A stretch of DNA of 64,000 bases. Origin: Annona cherimola. Its lineage: Eukaryota > Streptophyta > Magnoliopsida > Magnoliales > Annonaceae. The stretch spans positions 21,383,817-21,447,816 of the forward strand of contig CM059971.1 of assembly GCA_030490835.1 (NCBI GenBank), given 5' to 3'. A program made the position numbers and the translations under genes. The notes below the pieces were generated by a model that was not told the origin of the DNA, did no database searches, and saw nothing but the letters and a program-made list of their open reading frames with translations. This document shows positions 9,915 to 22,138 of this stretch, piece by piece; position 1 is the stretch's first letter, and the number at the start of each line of letters is the position of its first letter.

Positions 9915-10772
9915 TTAATTTAGCTCTATCATCCCCATATCATTCCTAATTTTATAAAATGATTCCTTGGCTAGTGGTTTGGTAAAGATATCAGCAATTT
10001 GGTCTTTTGTTTTCACATATTCCAAACAAATGTCATGATTTTCAACATGTTCTCTAATGAAATGGTGTCTTACATCAATATGCTTAGTTCTTGAATGCAG
10101 TACAGGATTCTTAGTCAGACAAATTGCACTTGTATTATCACATCTAATAGGAATATCGAAATAATCAATACCATAATCTTTCAATTGCTGTTTCATCCAA
10201 AGTAATTGGGCACAACAACTACCGGCGGCTATGTATTCGGCTTCCGCAGTGGATAGAGCAACACTTGTTTGTTTTCTTGAGTGCCATGAAACTAACATAT
10301 GTCCTAGAAACTGACAAGTTCCACTAGTATTCTTTCTATCTACCTTATAGCCGGCAAAATCCGCATCCGAATAGCCGATTAAATCAAAGGTTGACCCCTT
10401 TGGATACCATAGTCCAAGATTGGTGGTTTTTGTTAAATATTTAAAAATCCTTTTTACAGCAAGTAGATGTGATTCTTTAGGACATGCTTGAAATCTAGAG
10501 CACATACAAACACTGAATAGAATATCAGGTCTAGAAGCAGTTAAATATAACAAAGAACCTATCATGCTTCTATAAAGCTTTTGATCGATACATTTACCGT
10601 TTTCATCCGTGTCGATCTTGATTGTAGAGCTCATTGGAGTGTTTGTCCCTTTGCTATTCTGCATTCCAAATTTCTTGAGCATCTCTTTGACATATTTGGA
10701 CTGATTTAGAAATATTCCTTCACTTTGTTGCTTGATTTGCAATTCAAGGAAGAAATTTAATTCTCCCATCAT
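9915..10772 (-). CDS. Copia pol, C-terminal part: RT end and RNase H
   Basis: 285 codons starting [14 protein letters not shown], the usual continuation of plant copia reverse transcriptase. RNase H signatures follow: YSDADFAG near residue 155, [12 protein letters not shown] near 190 and the C-terminal [14 protein letters not shown]. It ends with [10 protein letters not shown], typical for the family end. It overlaps the preceding frame by 4 bases (ATGA). A lost base in a codon just before MMGEL best explains the split. The active-site acidic residues are present, so only the frame break separates it from a working domain. Confidence 0.93.
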   Translation of the reverse strand: MMGELNFFLELQIKQQSEGIFLNQSKYVKEMLKKFGMQNSKGTNTPMSSTIKIDTDENGKCIDQKLYRSMIGSLLYLTASRPDILFSVCMCSRFQACPKESHLLAVKRIFKYLTKTTNLGLWYPKGSTFDLIGYSDADFAGYKVDRKNTSGTCQFLGHMLVSWHSRKQTSVALSTAEAEYIAAGSCCAQLLWMKQQLKDYGIDYFDIPIRCDNTSAICLTKNPVLHSRTKHIDVRHHFIREHVENHDICLEYVKTKDQIADIFTKPLAKESFYKIRNDMGMIELN

Positions 10773-12991
10773 GCTATTTCGAATTCGCTCTGCATAATCT
10801 TAGAAAATTCTTGGCATAGATTTTCGTCAGTAGCACCAAATATTATATCATCTACATAAATTTGTACAATTAAAATATTTTTATTTTTGTATTTGATGAA
10901 CAAAGTAGTATCTACTTTCCCTCTTAGAAACTCATGATCAATCAGAAATTTGTTCAATCTTTCATACCAAGCTCTTAGAGCTTGTTTTAGTCCATATAAT
11001 GCTTTGGTCAATTTATAAACGTACTTTGATTGATTCTTTTCTTCAAAACCAGGGGGTTGTTCAACATATACTTCTTCATTCAAATAGCCATTCAAAAATG
11101 CACTTTTTACATCCATTCGGAACAATTTGAAATTCATATGAGAAGCAAATGCTAGTAAAATACGTATGACTTCTAATCTAGCCACGAGTGCATATGATTC
11201 TTCAAAATCAATTCCTTCTTCTTGGGAATACCCTTTGGCTACTAATCTGGCCTTGTTTCTAATTACAAGTCCGCTTTCATCTAATTTGTTCCTAAATATC
11301 CATTTGGTACCAATGATAGTGTGGTTATTTGGTCTAGGAACTAAATGCCATACATTGTTCCTTTCAAATTGGTTTAGCTCTTCTTGCATTGCAGTAACCC
11401 AATTTTCATCACTGAGAGCTTGTTCAATGGTATTTGGTTCAATTTTCGATACAAAAGCATATTGACCATAAACGTTTTGTTTTGATCTTCTAGTTTTTAC
11501 TCTTTCATATATATTTCCAATAACTTGCTCAACTGGATGAGCATTTTTGAACTTTAAATCAGTTGGAGGTTTGTAAGAATCATCACCTTCACTTACCTCT
11601 TCCTCCACGAGATTTTCTGACTTGAGCTCGAGTTCCTTTGGTTGTTCTTTGCCTTTTGTCTCATCTGCATCACTTAGTTCATCCTCCTTTCTCGGAGTTT
11701 GGTTAATTTCATCAAATATAACATGTATGGATTCTTCTACAACTTGGTTTCGTTTATTGAATACTCTATATGCTTTGCTATTTGATGAATAACCAAGGAA
11801 TATAGCCTCATCGCTTTTAGCATCTAATTTACCCAAATTGGCTTTTCCATTGTTCAAAACATAACATGTACATCCAAAAATATGAAAATAAGAGATATTT
11901 GGTTTCCTTCCTTTCCATAGTTCATATGGGGTCTTTTTCAAGATTGCTCGAATGGTAACACGGTTCAATATATGACAAGCTGTACTTACAGCTTCACCCC
12001 AAAATTTCTTGGATAGATTGCTCTCATTTAGCATAGTTCTAGCCATCTCTTGTATAGTTCTATTTTTCCTTTCTACTACTCCATTTTGTTGTGGAGTTCT
12101 TGGTGCAGAAAATGTGTGGTGAATTCCTTTTTCATTGCAAAATTCCATGAATCGTTTGTTTTCGAATTCGCCACCATGATCGCTTCTTATGGTCACAATA
12201 GTACTTTGTTTTTCATTTTGCACCAAATTTACAAAAGTTGCAAACATAGAGAAAGCTTCGTCTTTACTAGCTAAGAGAATTATCCATGTGAATCTTGAAA
12301 AATCATCAACTATGACAAATACAGATTTCTTTCCACCAATGGTTAGAATGTCGGATGGCCCGTATAGATCTATGTGTAGCAATTCAAGTGGCTTGGTGGT
12401 GGAAATTTCCTTTTTGGTAGAGAAAGGCATCTTGGGTTGTTTTGATAATTGACATGTCTTACAAATCTTGTCCTTGTCATATTTCAATCTTGGTAATCCT
12501 TCTACCAAACTCTTTTTCCATAGGGTCTTTATGTTTCCCATGTTTATATGTCTAAGCCTTTTATGCCAAACCCATGGATCATTATCAATGGCCATTAGAC
12601 ATTGATCATTTAATTCATCAAGTGAAACCAAATATACATTTCCATATCTTTTACCACTAAACATGATATGCTCTCCATCAAATATATTACATATAGATGA
12701 TTCAAACACAACTTTGTATCCTTTATCACATAATTGGCTAAGGCTCATTAAATTGTGTTTGAGTCCTTCAACAAACAAAACATCTTCCATGCATGCATTT
12801 GAAATACTATGTATATTTCCTTTACCTTTAATTTTACCTTTTTCATTATTGCCAAAGGCAACCATTCCATCGTTGCAAGGCTTAAGTTTATGAAATAAGC
12901 TTCTTTCACCGGTCGTATGCCTTGAGCAACCGCTATCCATGAACCATTCATTATTTGCCTTTGCCTTAAAACATGTCTGAAAAATAAGCAA
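10769..12991 (-). CDS. Copia pol: protease, integrase, reverse transcriptase
   Basis: 740 codons. In order: the aspartic protease motif [12 protein letters not shown] (about residue 17), the gag-pre-integrase zinc region ([12 protein letters not shown], then CKTCQLSKQ), the integrase core ([28 protein letters not shown]), and reverse transcriptase with [14 protein letters not shown] and the catalytic YVDDIIFGA. The polyprotein acts in cytoplasmic virus-like particles and then integrates the cDNA in the nucleus. The apparent ATG at 12991 is not the natural start: family members read in from gag, and here gag and protease are in different frames. The frame ends at EFEIA, where a base appears to be missing. 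Confidence 0.95.
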   Translation of the reverse strand: MLIFQTCFKAKANNEWFMDSGCSRHTTGERSLFHKLKPCNDGMVAFGNNEKGKIKGKGNIHSISNACMEDVLFVEGLKHNLMSLSQLCDKGYKVVFESSICNIFDGEHIMFSGKRYGNVYLVSLDELNDQCLMAIDNDPWVWHKRLRHINMGNIKTLWKKSLVEGLPRLKYDKDKICKTCQLSKQPKMPFSTKKEISTTKPLELLHIDLYGPSDILTIGGKKSVFVIVDDFSRFTWIILLASKDEAFSMFATFVNLVQNEKQSTIVTIRSDHGGEFENKRFMEFCNEKGIHHTFSAPRTPQQNGVVERKNRTIQEMARTMLNESNLSKKFWGEAVSTACHILNRVTIRAILKKTPYELWKGRKPNISYFHIFGCTCYVLNNGKANLGKLDAKSDEAIFLGYSSNSKAYRVFNKRNQVVEESIHVIFDEINQTPRKEDELSDADETKGKEQPKELELKSENLVEEEVSEGDDSYKPPTDLKFKNAHPVEQVIGNIYERVKTRRSKQNVYGQYAFVSKIEPNTIEQALSDENWVTAMQEELNQFERNNVWHLVPRPNNHTIIGTKWIFRNKLDESGLVIRNKARLVAKGYSQEEGIDFEESYALVARLEVIRILLAFASHMNFKLFRMDVKSAFLNGYLNEEVYVEQPPGFEEKNQSKYVYKLTKALYGLKQALRAWYERLNKFLIDHEFLRGKVDTTLFIKYKNKNILIVQIYVDDIIFGATDENLCQEFSKIMQSEFEIA

Positions 12992-14799
12992 GTAAATCTT
13001 ATCTCCTTGGTACCATTTATGGGTCCATTTGGGTTAGTAATATAAATTAATCTTTGTTGTTCTAACTTGAAAAGCCCAAATCTTGTGTTTCTTGGAACCC
13101 AAACTAATTTTGCACCATGGTCATATAATTTCTTAAAATTACATTTGTAAGTTTTATGACCCATTTTATTGCAAAAATTACAAGCCATAGGTAATCTTGG
13201 AGTAGACCTCCAAGTATGCAATGGTTCAATCGTTGGTCTTCTAGTCCACTTAAAGTTTTTCTTTTGTGGCTTGTATATAGATGCAGTTTTAGTTTGATAT
13301 TTCTCAAGTATTTGTACATTTGATTTGCTACTTTCACCTTGCTCAAATGTATGATATCCAAGACCTCTTTTATGTGTTTGGGAGGTCATATTCAGAAACA
13401 TTTTAACACTTTCTCCTGGATTAGAGAACTTAGCTAATGATTCATTTAATGATTCGTTCTCCTTTTTCAGCATATCATTTTCTTCTTTTATTTTGTCTAA
13501 TTTCTCTGCAAGTTTACCATTTGCAATTATTACTGCATCACATTGTTTCTTCTTAATTGTAAACTTGCTTCCTAATTTCTTCATTTCTTCATACAATGAA
13601 TCATATGCAGTTTGTAGTTCTTCTAATTCAGTACATTTGAGGCAATCTTGAAAAGAAGAATAACTTGATTTAGAATGGGAGAGTTTGGAACTTACCTCTT
13701 CATTGCTTGTGCATTTTGTTGAGGTAGTTTGTTCGTCTTGCTCGATTTGTGCCATGCAGCAGATTCTTGCACATTCTTCCGCCTCGATTTCATCAGTTGA
13801 GGAGCTACTTGTTGTAGATTCCTCATCATTCACGTACATGCCTCTTCCTTTGTATCTTTGGAATCTTTTGTTGTCCCCTCGATCCTTTCTTTGTTCTTTT
13901 GCCTTGCTTTCTTCGGGAGTTGGACATTGAGCTTGCATATGTCCCGAACCGCAGCATCGGTAGCATTTGGTTGATTCTTTCTTCTTTTCTCTGGAGGTTC
14001 TTTCTTTGAAACCTTTGAAATTTTTGCCTTTCCTCACAAATTTTCTGAAACGTTTTGTGAGTAGGGCAATCTCGTCGTCGTTTTGAGAAGAAGAGGTGTC
14101 GTCAGTGTCTTGTACGGCTTTTAAGGTAATTGCTCTTTTGCCCCTGTGTTGATCTTCATTTCTTCTCTTGATTAGCTCATGTGACATGAGTGAGCTAATT
14201 AAGTTTTCAAGCTTTAGTGTGTTAAGGTCCTTGGCTTCTTCTATTGCAGTGATCTTTGGAGTCCATGATTCGGGTAGAGCTCTCAAAATCTTCATAATCT
14301 GCTCAGATTCAGATATAGCCTTTCCAAGACCTTTTAAAGCATTAGTAATTTTTGAGAATCTAGAAAACATTTCAGAAATATTTTCTGTTTCTAGCATTCT
14401 AAAATTTTCTAGTTCTCCAATCAAAATATTTCTTCTCGTCCCTTGGACTTGAGAAGTTCCTTCATAGATAGAGGTTAGCGTATCCCATATTTCTTTGGCG
14501 GTCAAGCAAGAGGATACTCTATCATATTCAGAAGCAGTAAGAGCACAAAATAGTGAGTTCATAGCTTTAGCTTTGCTCTTAATAATTTTTACTTCCTCAT
14601 CGGTCCATTTGGAAGCTCTTTCATCGGTAGGCAAGGTTACTCCATCTTGGATAGCAATCCAAGAATCCATGTCGGTAGCCATGATGAGTTGCTTCATACG
14701 AAGCTTCCAATATCCAAAATTGTTCCCATCAAACAACGGTGGCCTTGTAAAGGATTGGCCTTCAGCAAATGCGGGAACGAAAATAGATTGGGATGCCAT
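12748..14799 (-). CDS. Copia gag
   Basis: Starts [16 protein letters not shown] 36-50 bases after the primer-binding site. The capsid-like gag region covers about residues 20-220. A CCHC knuckle lies at C279-C292 (CX2CX4HX4C), a lysine/glutamate-rich coiled-coil stretch at about 390-460, and a second knuckle at C540-C553. This layout fits the long gag of SIRE/Maximus elements. From about residue 600 the frame reads through the protease region out of register (the protease is in the other frame), so the last 80 codons are not real gag. Whether the change of frame is a programmed shift or damage cannot be told here. Confidence 0.92.
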   Translation of the reverse strand: MASQSIFVPAFAEGQSFTRPPLFDGNNFGYWKLRMKQLIMATDMDSWIAIQDGVTLPTDERASKWTDEEVKIIKSKAKAMNSLFCALTASEYDRVSSCLTAKEIWDTLTSIYEGTSQVQGTRRNILIGELENFRMLETENISEMFSRFSKITNALKGLGKAISESEQIMKILRALPESWTPKITAIEEAKDLNTLKLENLISSLMSHELIKRRNEDQHRGKRAITLKAVQDTDDTSSSQNDDEIALLTKRFRKFVRKGKNFKGFKERTSREKKKESTKCYRCCGSGHMQAQCPTPEESKAKEQRKDRGDNKRFQRYKGRGMYVNDEESTTSSSSTDEIEAEECARICCMAQIEQDEQTTSTKCTSNEEVSSKLSHSKSSYSSFQDCLKCTELEELQTAYDSLYEEMKKLGSKFTIKKKQCDAVIIANGKLAEKLDKIKEENDMLKKENESLNESLAKFSNPGESVKMFLNMTSQTHKRGLGYHTFEQGESSKSNVQILEKYQTKTASIYKPQKKNFKWTRRPTIEPLHTWRSTPRLPMACNFCNKMGHKTYKCNFKKLYDHGAKLVWVPRNTRFGLFKLEQQRLIYITNPNGPINGTKEIRFTCLFFRHVLRQRQIMNGSWIAVAQGIRPVKEAYFINLSLATMEWLPLAIMKKVKLKVKEIYIVFQMHAWKMFCLLKDSNTI

Positions 14800-14833
14800 A
14801 TTAATAAGATCTCTTTGGTAAACTCAAAGACCT

Positions 14834-14845
14834 GCTCTGATACCA
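14834..14845 (-). promoter_or_regulatory. Copia primer-binding site (tRNA-Met)
   Basis: On the minus strand TGGTATCAGAGC lies two bases after the 5' LTR. It is complementary to the 3' end of initiator tRNA-Met and primes minus-strand cDNA. Confidence 0.96.
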
Positions 14846-14847
14846 CT

Positions 14848-16582
14848 TATTGGTCCCGAGTTGATGGCTAAACCCAAGAGGGGAGGGGTGAATTGGGTTC
14901 TTTAAAAAATTCTTTGGTAAATTAAAATCTTAACCCCTTTAAAGATTAATCCCCTTTTTAAAGCAAATAGAGAGCAATTTAGATAAAGCAGTAAAAGGAA
15001 GCAGAAGACAGGATTTATAGTGGTTCAGGCAAACCTTCCCTACTCCACTCTTCCAAGCTCACACTCCGTTGTGACTTGGGTTCCACTATGTATTCCTCGA
15101 ATACACTTAGAGTCTCCACTCTCTTCTAGATTCCAGCTCTAGGGGGCATAAACAACTTACTGCACAAGTAGGTGATGAGTCCCACTCCAATCACACACTA
15201 CTTTGCATACACTTGATCTTTGCTACTCAAGCTAAATCAAGGTTAATACATCAAGACTTTGAAATAAGAAAAACTACACTTTACAGAGATGTGTAGACAG
15301 GTTGAGCTCGAGGAAGAAGTTAGAAGCAGTTTGGATGAGTATCGATGAAGCAGCTTGCATTCTTGAAGCTCTTTCTTCCTTTGAAAGTATATGGACCACT
15401 CAAAAATGGAGAAAATCAAATGGGAAACCTTTCTTGCACTTATTTTCTCTCTTTGGACTTTGTGATGTGTATGTGAGTGTCTTGTATATTTCTTCACGTT
15501 CATTTGAGGGTCCTTTTATAGAATAAGAAAAATATGAACGTTGTAGAGGTGGTTGACGCGTAATAAATGAACTCCAACGTTCAAAAATTCGACCGTTATT
15601 TTCCAAGTCGAAGGTGGAGTCGACTTGGCATGCGACTTGGCTTCCCAAGTCGCATCTGGAGTCGACTTCGTTTGCGACTCCAGTTCTTCAGATTCCCAAG
15701 TCTGAGTCTTCGTCGACTTGGCTTTAGACTTCGACTCAAGTCGATCCTTGAGTCGACTTGACTTGCGACTTGGCTCGGTTTTTGCTAAAAATGCTTTGAT
15801 CTTTATTTGATCTGCTTCTATCATGCTTGGCTTTTTTCCTTTGAATCATTTTCATTTCTGAATGATTCCTCATACTTGTAGATCTTGTTAATCTTGAAGT
15901 CCTTATTTTTGGTTTATCTTTGATAGGCTTAGACCTCATGAATCTTTGGAGAGTTTGATTCTTTGGGACTTGATAGACTTGATTTGATCTTGAGCATGTA
16001 TCCTTTACTTTGAACTTGAGTGAAACTTAAGTTATCTTTGAGAATAGTCTTTGCTCCTTGATTTGGATCTTGATAAAGTTCAAGTGGATTCTTGGAAAGA
16101 GCTTGGAACTGCATTTTTGAAATTTGAACTTCTCAAGTCGAGGATGGAGTCGACCTTGTCTGCGACTTCACCCAAGTCGCATCTGGAGTCGACTTGGCCC
16201 GCGACTTGGGCAGCTTTGTGTCCCAAAATCAGGCCTGGACAGTTTTTCTCGACTGAAGTCGATAGTGAGGTCGACTTCGTTTGCGACTTGGCTTCCCAAG
16301 TCGCAAGTGGAGTCGACTTAGTCTGCGACTTCACCTGCTGTTCTTCCAGATTTGATTTTGCTTTTGAAGTTCTGTTTCAAGTTGATAATGGAGTCGACTT
16401 TGGGATCGACTTCACCCTAAGTCGAAGTCCAAGTCGACTTGGGGATCGACTTAACTATTTCAATTCCTTAAAACATTTGGCAAACTCATTAGTATACTTG
16501 ATATACTCAAATTAGTCTTTGTTAATCATCAAAACTCAATCTTTGGTCAATTTTGTTTTGTTTTGAAGCATTGTTTCCAACA
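14848..16582 (-). repeat. Copia 5' LTR
   Basis: Near-identical to the 3' LTR. The inner terminal dinucleotide is mutated (TATTGG where the other LTR has TGTTGG). It carries the same GTCGAC clusters at about 15610-15770 and 16135-16450. Confidence 0.96.
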
Positions 16583-16587
16583 AATCT

Positions 16588-17960
16588 AAGTGTATTTAAG
16601 TTATAAGCCAAAATTTACCATCTTTGGATATGTATATATATAAAAAATTTTGACTATTTAAAAACAAGGTTTCTTTGGCCATTTTAAGTGACTAAAATGC
16701 CTCTATTTTTAAAAAATCAAAAATATATATTTATATATCTCTAAAAATAGAAAAACTTAATACATAAGTTAAATATACCTAGGTTAACAATCATATAAAA
16801 ATGGTTTCAAAAAACATAAAAAATGGAGTTTTGCGCCCTTCATAGCCTCCCTATATTTTAATTATTTTTCACATTTTTATACGAATTATCATCCTTTCCA
16901 ATCATTTCCACATCACCACCTATACAACTAACCTATCTGTTTTTATATTTCACTCTAAATTTTTATTATACCTATATAGTCAAAAGAACCATTAATTAGT
17001 CAAATAAGAAAACAATTTTGCCTCTTCAAAATTTTTCTATTTAAAACAGTTTAACCTCAGCTTAATATTTGAACTATTTCATAATATAAATTAATAGTTT
17101 ACCAACATTAGTTGAGTCATGTGAGGTTTGGATCATTTTAATTAAAAATTTATGGAATGACAAAATCAGATTATCAACAGGGTAATTAATAGTTGTTTTT
17201 ACTGCATCAAAATGACAGGAATTTAGAGTGAAATGTTATAGATATAAAAGAAATTTTAAGACATTATAGTTATAATATAAATTATGAAAAAAATATTATT
17301 GGTATAAAAGAAATTTTCTCACAATATCATGAAATAATAATGGCAAAATTATTTTTTAAGAATTGCTTTTAATGAGAACTCCTCTATCTCATCATTCTCG
17401 CATGCAAAAAAACATTTTTGGCAAAGAAAAGTGTATGTTATCCTCTGTTTTTGCAGCCAACAGGCTGTGATTAAAAAAAATATAGTAAAGAACATGGTAC
17501 ACATATGGTTGCTAAGTAATGATCTTAAGTATTTTGTATTTTTAATAATTTTATTTTCTTTTTAATTTTATGTTAGCCCAAGTGTATTTCTTTCATTTAT
17601 CAAAATTTACCAATTTTGACTTTTGTATACATTTTTTTTTATAAATTTACGAAAATAAAAGAGTCGCCTAACTCACACTCCCCTACACTTGAAAAAGTAA
17701 AATTTTAGGTTTTAGAATTTGTAAAGTTATATATAACAATTCAAACTTGGTAAATTTTAGACTATGAAATAAATACAGTTGAGTTTGCATAAAAATGAAA
17801 AGAAAACAAAAAATAATTAAAAATATAAAATAGACAACGATATATTATTTGTACAATATCATTATACTTTACCTGTTATCTCCCACTGTTATCGATATTA
17901 TCTCCATCTGTTCTCAATAAGGACAATTTAACATTTCTTGCGATCGCCCACCACGTAGTA
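16588..17960 (+). repeat. Tandem unit U1, right part
   Basis: Continues U1 after the copia element. It contains a degenerate Tourist-like stretch (about 16840-16970, ATACAACTAACCTATCTG) and an AT-rich tail. It is matched by U2 at about 22220-23250 and by copy B at 48643-50010. No gene is seen in it. Divergence from copy B is a few percent here, clearly higher than left of the copia element. Confidence 0.7.
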
Positions 17961-18668
17961 GGCATCTATGCAATGGCACCCAACTGCTCAAAAGCCTAAA
18001 TCCTCCGTTTTCAAGGGTATTCTTGTCATTTCCTTAATAAATTGTCATTCTAATATTTACTAACACCAACTGACATAATTTCCATTTGCCCTGAGGCCTG
18101 CAATAACAGCAGAATTATGGTACTTTGGTTTGGCGTATTTCGGGTTAAATGTATTTAGGCGAGAGATGTCTCGTATCATATGATGTGCGGTGGACGAGAA
18201 TAGTTGAACTTTTGTAATTGACTTATTGACCAATTTTTTTAGGATTGATTTGTTGCACAAAATTTTCAAGTGGGTTGATCATTTACGGTAGGCCGTTGCG
18301 CCCCAACTGCCGCAGGCCATTTAACCTTTTTTTAATTTTTTGTTTTTTATAAATATGTTAAATTAGGTATATTTAATTTATAAACTAAGTTTTGTTATTT
18401 TGGATATACATATATATATATATTTGATTTTTAAATACAAGGGCATTGTGGTAATTTTCTGTGAATGAGAATTGTCATAATGCACTTGGGATTATGATAA
18501 TTAAAAATATAAATAAATCCAAAAATAGTAAAACTTGATTTATAAATTAAATACACTTAACTTAATATATTGATAAAAAAAATAAAATAAACGGGATTTG
18601 TGGCCGGCCTACGTGGGATGGATCAGGCCTCTTTTTTTTCTGATAAATAGGCCTCTTTTTTTTTTTTT

Positions 18669-20728
18669 GATGAAAAGGATATCGTCTGTCCTTACTCCCT
18701 CTCAATTTGAGAGAAGGGAAGGACAACGGAATCCACCAAACTCAATTCCAAAAAATTATCTGTACAAAGTTTTTCAGTGACAACTTGGGGTGGAACATCC
18801 CACCATTCAAGATGGTCCGCATCAGACACAGAGACGAAATGAGCAAGGGAATGCGCAACAGCATTTCCCTGCCTCAATACATGATGAACAGAAAAAGACC
18901 CATTTACACTAAGAATCGATCTGATTTCCTCAATCATGAAACCCACCGGGGATGAGATTGGTTCCAGGTTGGACAAAAAATTGTAAAGTAGTAGGGAGTC
19001 AGTTTCGAATTGCGCTTGCTCGATGTTTAGTTGGACAACCCATTTGATTCCCAAAAGAAGAGCAGTCGCCTCAATAAGAAGTGGCTCACGCACCCCATCC
19101 CACTTCCATCCCTTGGCAGCAATAAAAGAGCCCCCCGAGTCTCGGATCACCGCAGCACATCCGAATCCATCCCGGTCCATAAGACATCTGCCATCCGTTT
19201 TTATCTTGACAAAACCCCGAGGTGGTTTTGCCCATCTGGTTACCATGGCACGCTCAGGCGGCTCCGAGTATGTGAACAATTTTGCCTCTCGGTAGTGGTT
19301 AATAAACTCCGTGCACCAGGTGAAGGTATCAGCGAAATATGGCGGGACACCCTCCTCTCTGAACTTGTTGCGGAGAAACCATACCCGCCAGCAGCAAAGA
19401 AGGAAGAAAGTCATATCCTCATGCGTCATATCACGCACACAAGCCTCGAAGACCTCCATAACCGATAGTCTGAGAGGATCCCCCCTCAGAACCCTTCTAC
19501 AGATGTCTCTGGTCGCATCACACCTGATAAAAAGATGGTTAGCATCTTTGACTTCTCTCCTGCAAAACATGCAACATAAGTCAATATCAATTCCTCTGCG
19601 GTTAAGATTTAGCAAGGTGGGGCCTTGCCAATCTCCAACCAAATATGATGACTTTAGATGGAAGCCGCAACCGCCATAGTGCCCGAAAAATAGCCGCCTG
19701 TGCCATCGAATTTGTTCCTCCGCAGAGCATCCTGTATGCAGACTTGACCGAGAAGTTCCCATTAGGCTCGTGGGTCCAAAACATGCAATCATCCATCGGT
19801 CTCCCCGGAAGAGGAATCGAGTTAACTTCGGGCCACCGGTTCTCGCCCAAAGCCGCAACCACCCAATCCCTATTCCATGATTTGGTAGCACTGTCAATGA
19901 GGTGATTGACAGTCATGTCATCCGGCATAGAAGAAGGGAGAGGTCCCGCTTTGCAAACTCTGCTCACCAGCCAATTATCAAAAAACACCTTCACCCGATT
20001 GCCGTTACCAATCCGCCATCTACATCCCGACTGAATGACATCTCTAGCTTTCAAAATGCTCTTCCAGGTGAAAGAATCCGATGGTTTCTCATTGCAACTC
20101 CAAATATCCGAATGCGGAAAGTATTTGGCCTTTAGGACTTTATGACAAAGGGAGTGAGTAGATGAGACTAATCTCTACACTTGCTTGGCAAGAAGGGCTT
20201 TATTGAAGCAATGGAAATCCCTGAACCCCATTCCCCCCATGCATTTGGGCTTGCACATCTCCTTCCAAGCCACCCAGCTCATCTTCCTCCTTCCATTCCT
20301 TTCTCCCCACCAAAATTTGCTCAGCATGGCGTTGATATCGTTGCAAAAAGATTTGGGCATTAAAAAGATGCACATTGCATATGACGGTATAGCCTGGGCA
20401 ACTGCCTTAATTAGTATCTCTTTGCCGCCTGCAGAGAGCAGTTTGCCATTCCAGCCCTGAATACGCCTCCAAATCCTGTCCTTAATGCCCCGGAAAAAAC
20501 CCGACTTTGATCTGCCTAACCACGCTGGGAGTCCCAAGTATTGGTTAAGGTCCTGACCTGAAGAGCCCAATAGCTGAAGTAACTGAGATCTGACATGGCT
20601 TCCAGTGTTAGGACTAAAGAAAACCGCTGTTTTTTCAACATTTATCATCTGACCCGAGTAGCAAGCATATCTGTTCAGCACATCAAGAAGGCCTCCAAGA
20701 TCCGACTCAGTCGCCTTCAGAAAGATTA
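18669..20728 (-). mobile_element. 5'-truncated L1-type LINE in copy A
   Basis: Minus-strand LINE with its 3' end at the left, marked by a poly(A) tail seen as 13 T at 18656-18668. It is cut at the 5' end within the reverse transcriptase. Copy B has the unoccupied site (GGCCTCTTTTTTGAATTGC at about 50707). The right flank here restarts with CTTTTTTGAATTGC, so the target duplication is a short T-rich string merged with the tail. It therefore inserted after the A/B duplication, or was lost cleanly from B (unlikely for a LINE). Confidence 0.93.
18692..20728 (-). pseudogene. LINE ORF2 C-terminal part: RT thumb, zinc region, RNase H
   Basis: Three frames carry one protein. Codons from 20728 to 20175 encode the end of reverse transcriptase ([45 protein letters not shown]), closed by a stop where a tryptophan is expected. 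20054-19602 holds the zinc-region start (WRLRLPSKVIIFGWRL). After a frame change, 19600-18692 gives CCMFCRREVKDANHLFIRC and RNase H (KTDGRCLMDRDGFGCAAVIRD, ETDSLLLYNFL, HHVLRQGNAVAHSLA). The catalytic FADD box lies upstream of the truncation, so this copy cannot retrotranspose. Confidence 0.9.
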
Positions 20729-20734
20729 CTTTTT

Positions 20735-21300
20735 TGAATTGCATTTATTTATGATGTTACTGATTTTGCGGAGATAAAATACTCGTTGCTGCTGATGCAG
20801 AGGAAGGGAATCAGATCCATGTGCTGCTGGTACAGATTAAGGGAACTAGATCCACATCATTTGACCTGAAGGAGAAGGATGGTTGTGGGTTGCTGATGGA
20901 TGGTTGAAACGGAGAAGGATGATGCCGTTATTGAATACGGGCGGTCTTTGGTTGCCGGTGGAGAGAACGAATGATGTACGGTGCTGACGGAAATTAATGG
21001 CTGCAGAATCTGTTGCCATCGGATTTGGGGTGGAGGTTCTTGTTGATTTCCATGGAAGCTCAGATAGGATAAAGTGGCAGAAGACACCGATGTCAATGAT
21101 GGATGGAATCAGTGGAATTGACAGCAGATCTAAAGGTGTCGACTTGCTAGATGGAGCCGATTGATGGCATGCTTACTAGAGTAGAGGCCGTGGAAACCAT
21201 GGGTGAATTGAATTAGCGTGATGGAGCACCATGTTGGTTCTTATACAGTCTACTTGCGGCCTGATTCGAGCAATTAGACCATCACTTCATCTTGAAGTGT
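20735..21300 (+). pseudogene. U2 copy of the captured gene fragment
   Basis: Matches 4980-5560 at perhaps 90%. The YDG-containing start is frame-shifted here, while ESVAIGFGVEVLVDFHG and MEPIDGMLTRVEAVETMGEL remain readable in separate frames. Reading frames on the opposite strand are also conserved, so coding status cannot be decided. Function unknown. Confidence 0.3.
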
Positions 21301-21394
21301 TCTTCCATTGTATTTCTCTGAAAAACACTAAACAAAGGATAAGGAAAAATCAGCAACAAATCATAACTCAAGTAAATCCAATATATATATATAT

Positions 21395-21765
21395 GGGAAA
21401 TGATCGAGTGCATGCGACTGCACCGTGCAGTCCATGCACTGTGGGCCCCACCTGATCATTTCCCATAAATCCACCCCACCCATTGTATTTAGAATTGTTC
21501 ACTTTATTACCATACCAATTTTCATCCAAATCCAACATGTGTGTAGTCTCCATCTTAAAATGGTGCAAAATCAACGTAATAAAATAGTTTAATGTAAATA
21601 TCAAGTTTAAAGTTGTTTTTTCAACATCTAAACCGTCTAAAGTATGATTTATATATTGATAAATGAGTGTATAAAGTTTCATTACAATCTAATATGTGTG
21701 GGGTCCATTTTACAGCGGACTGCACCGTAATTACGGTGCAGTCCGCCTGCACAGGATCAGTTCCC
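21395..21765. mobile_element. (TA)n-targeting MITE, subtype 1 (A-1)
   Basis: Inverted ends GGGAAATGATCGAGTGCA and TGCACAGGATCAGTTCCC sit directly inside TA repeats on both sides (21381-21394, 21766-21781). Inner inverted parts include CACCCATTGTATTTAGAATT. It has no ORF. Insertion into TA microsatellites resembles rice Micron elements. Confidence 0.85.
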
Positions 21766-21781
21766 TATATATATATATATA

Positions 21782-22138
21782 GGGAAATTATCCAGTGCAT
21801 GAGATTGCACCATGCAGTCCATGCACTATGGGCCCCATTGATCATTTCCCATAAATCCACCCCACTCATTGTATTTAGAATTGTTCACTTCATTACCATA
21901 CCAATTTTCATCCAAATCCAACATGTGTGTAGTCTCCATCTTAAAATGGTGCAAAATCAACGTAATAAAATAGTTTAATGTAAATATCAAGTTTAAAGTG
22001 GTTTTTTCAACATCTAAACCGTCTAAAGTATGATTTATATATGGATAAATGAGTGTGTAAAGTTTCATTACAATCTAATATGTGTGGGGTCCATTTTACA
22101 GCGGATACGGTGCAGTCCGAATGCACAGGATCGGTTCC
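21782..22138. mobile_element. (TA)n-targeting MITE, subtype 1 (A-2)
   Basis: Second copy in the same orientation, separated from A-1 by a 15-bp TA stretch and followed by another. It lacks part of the right inverted repeat (GCGGATACGGTGCAG instead of the longer form). That deletion is shared with 51802-52158, so this copy predates the A/B duplication. Confidence 0.85.

Larger units (their letters stand above)
5826..16582 (-). mobile_element. Ty1/copia element (SIRE/Maximus-like), full length
   Basis: A complete 10,757-bp LTR retrotransposon on the minus strand: 5' LTR 14848-16582, tRNA-Met primer site 14845-14834, gag, protease-integrase-RT-RNase H, an extra ORF3, polypurine tract, 3' LTR 5826-7559. 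The 5-bp duplication AATCT flanks it (5821-5825, 16583-16587), and copy B retains the unoccupied site (48638-48642). The LTRs differ at roughly twenty positions by eye in 1.73 kb (about 1.2%). gag/pol, pol and ORF3 each carry a frame break, so this copy is probably not autonomous. Confidence 0.97.
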
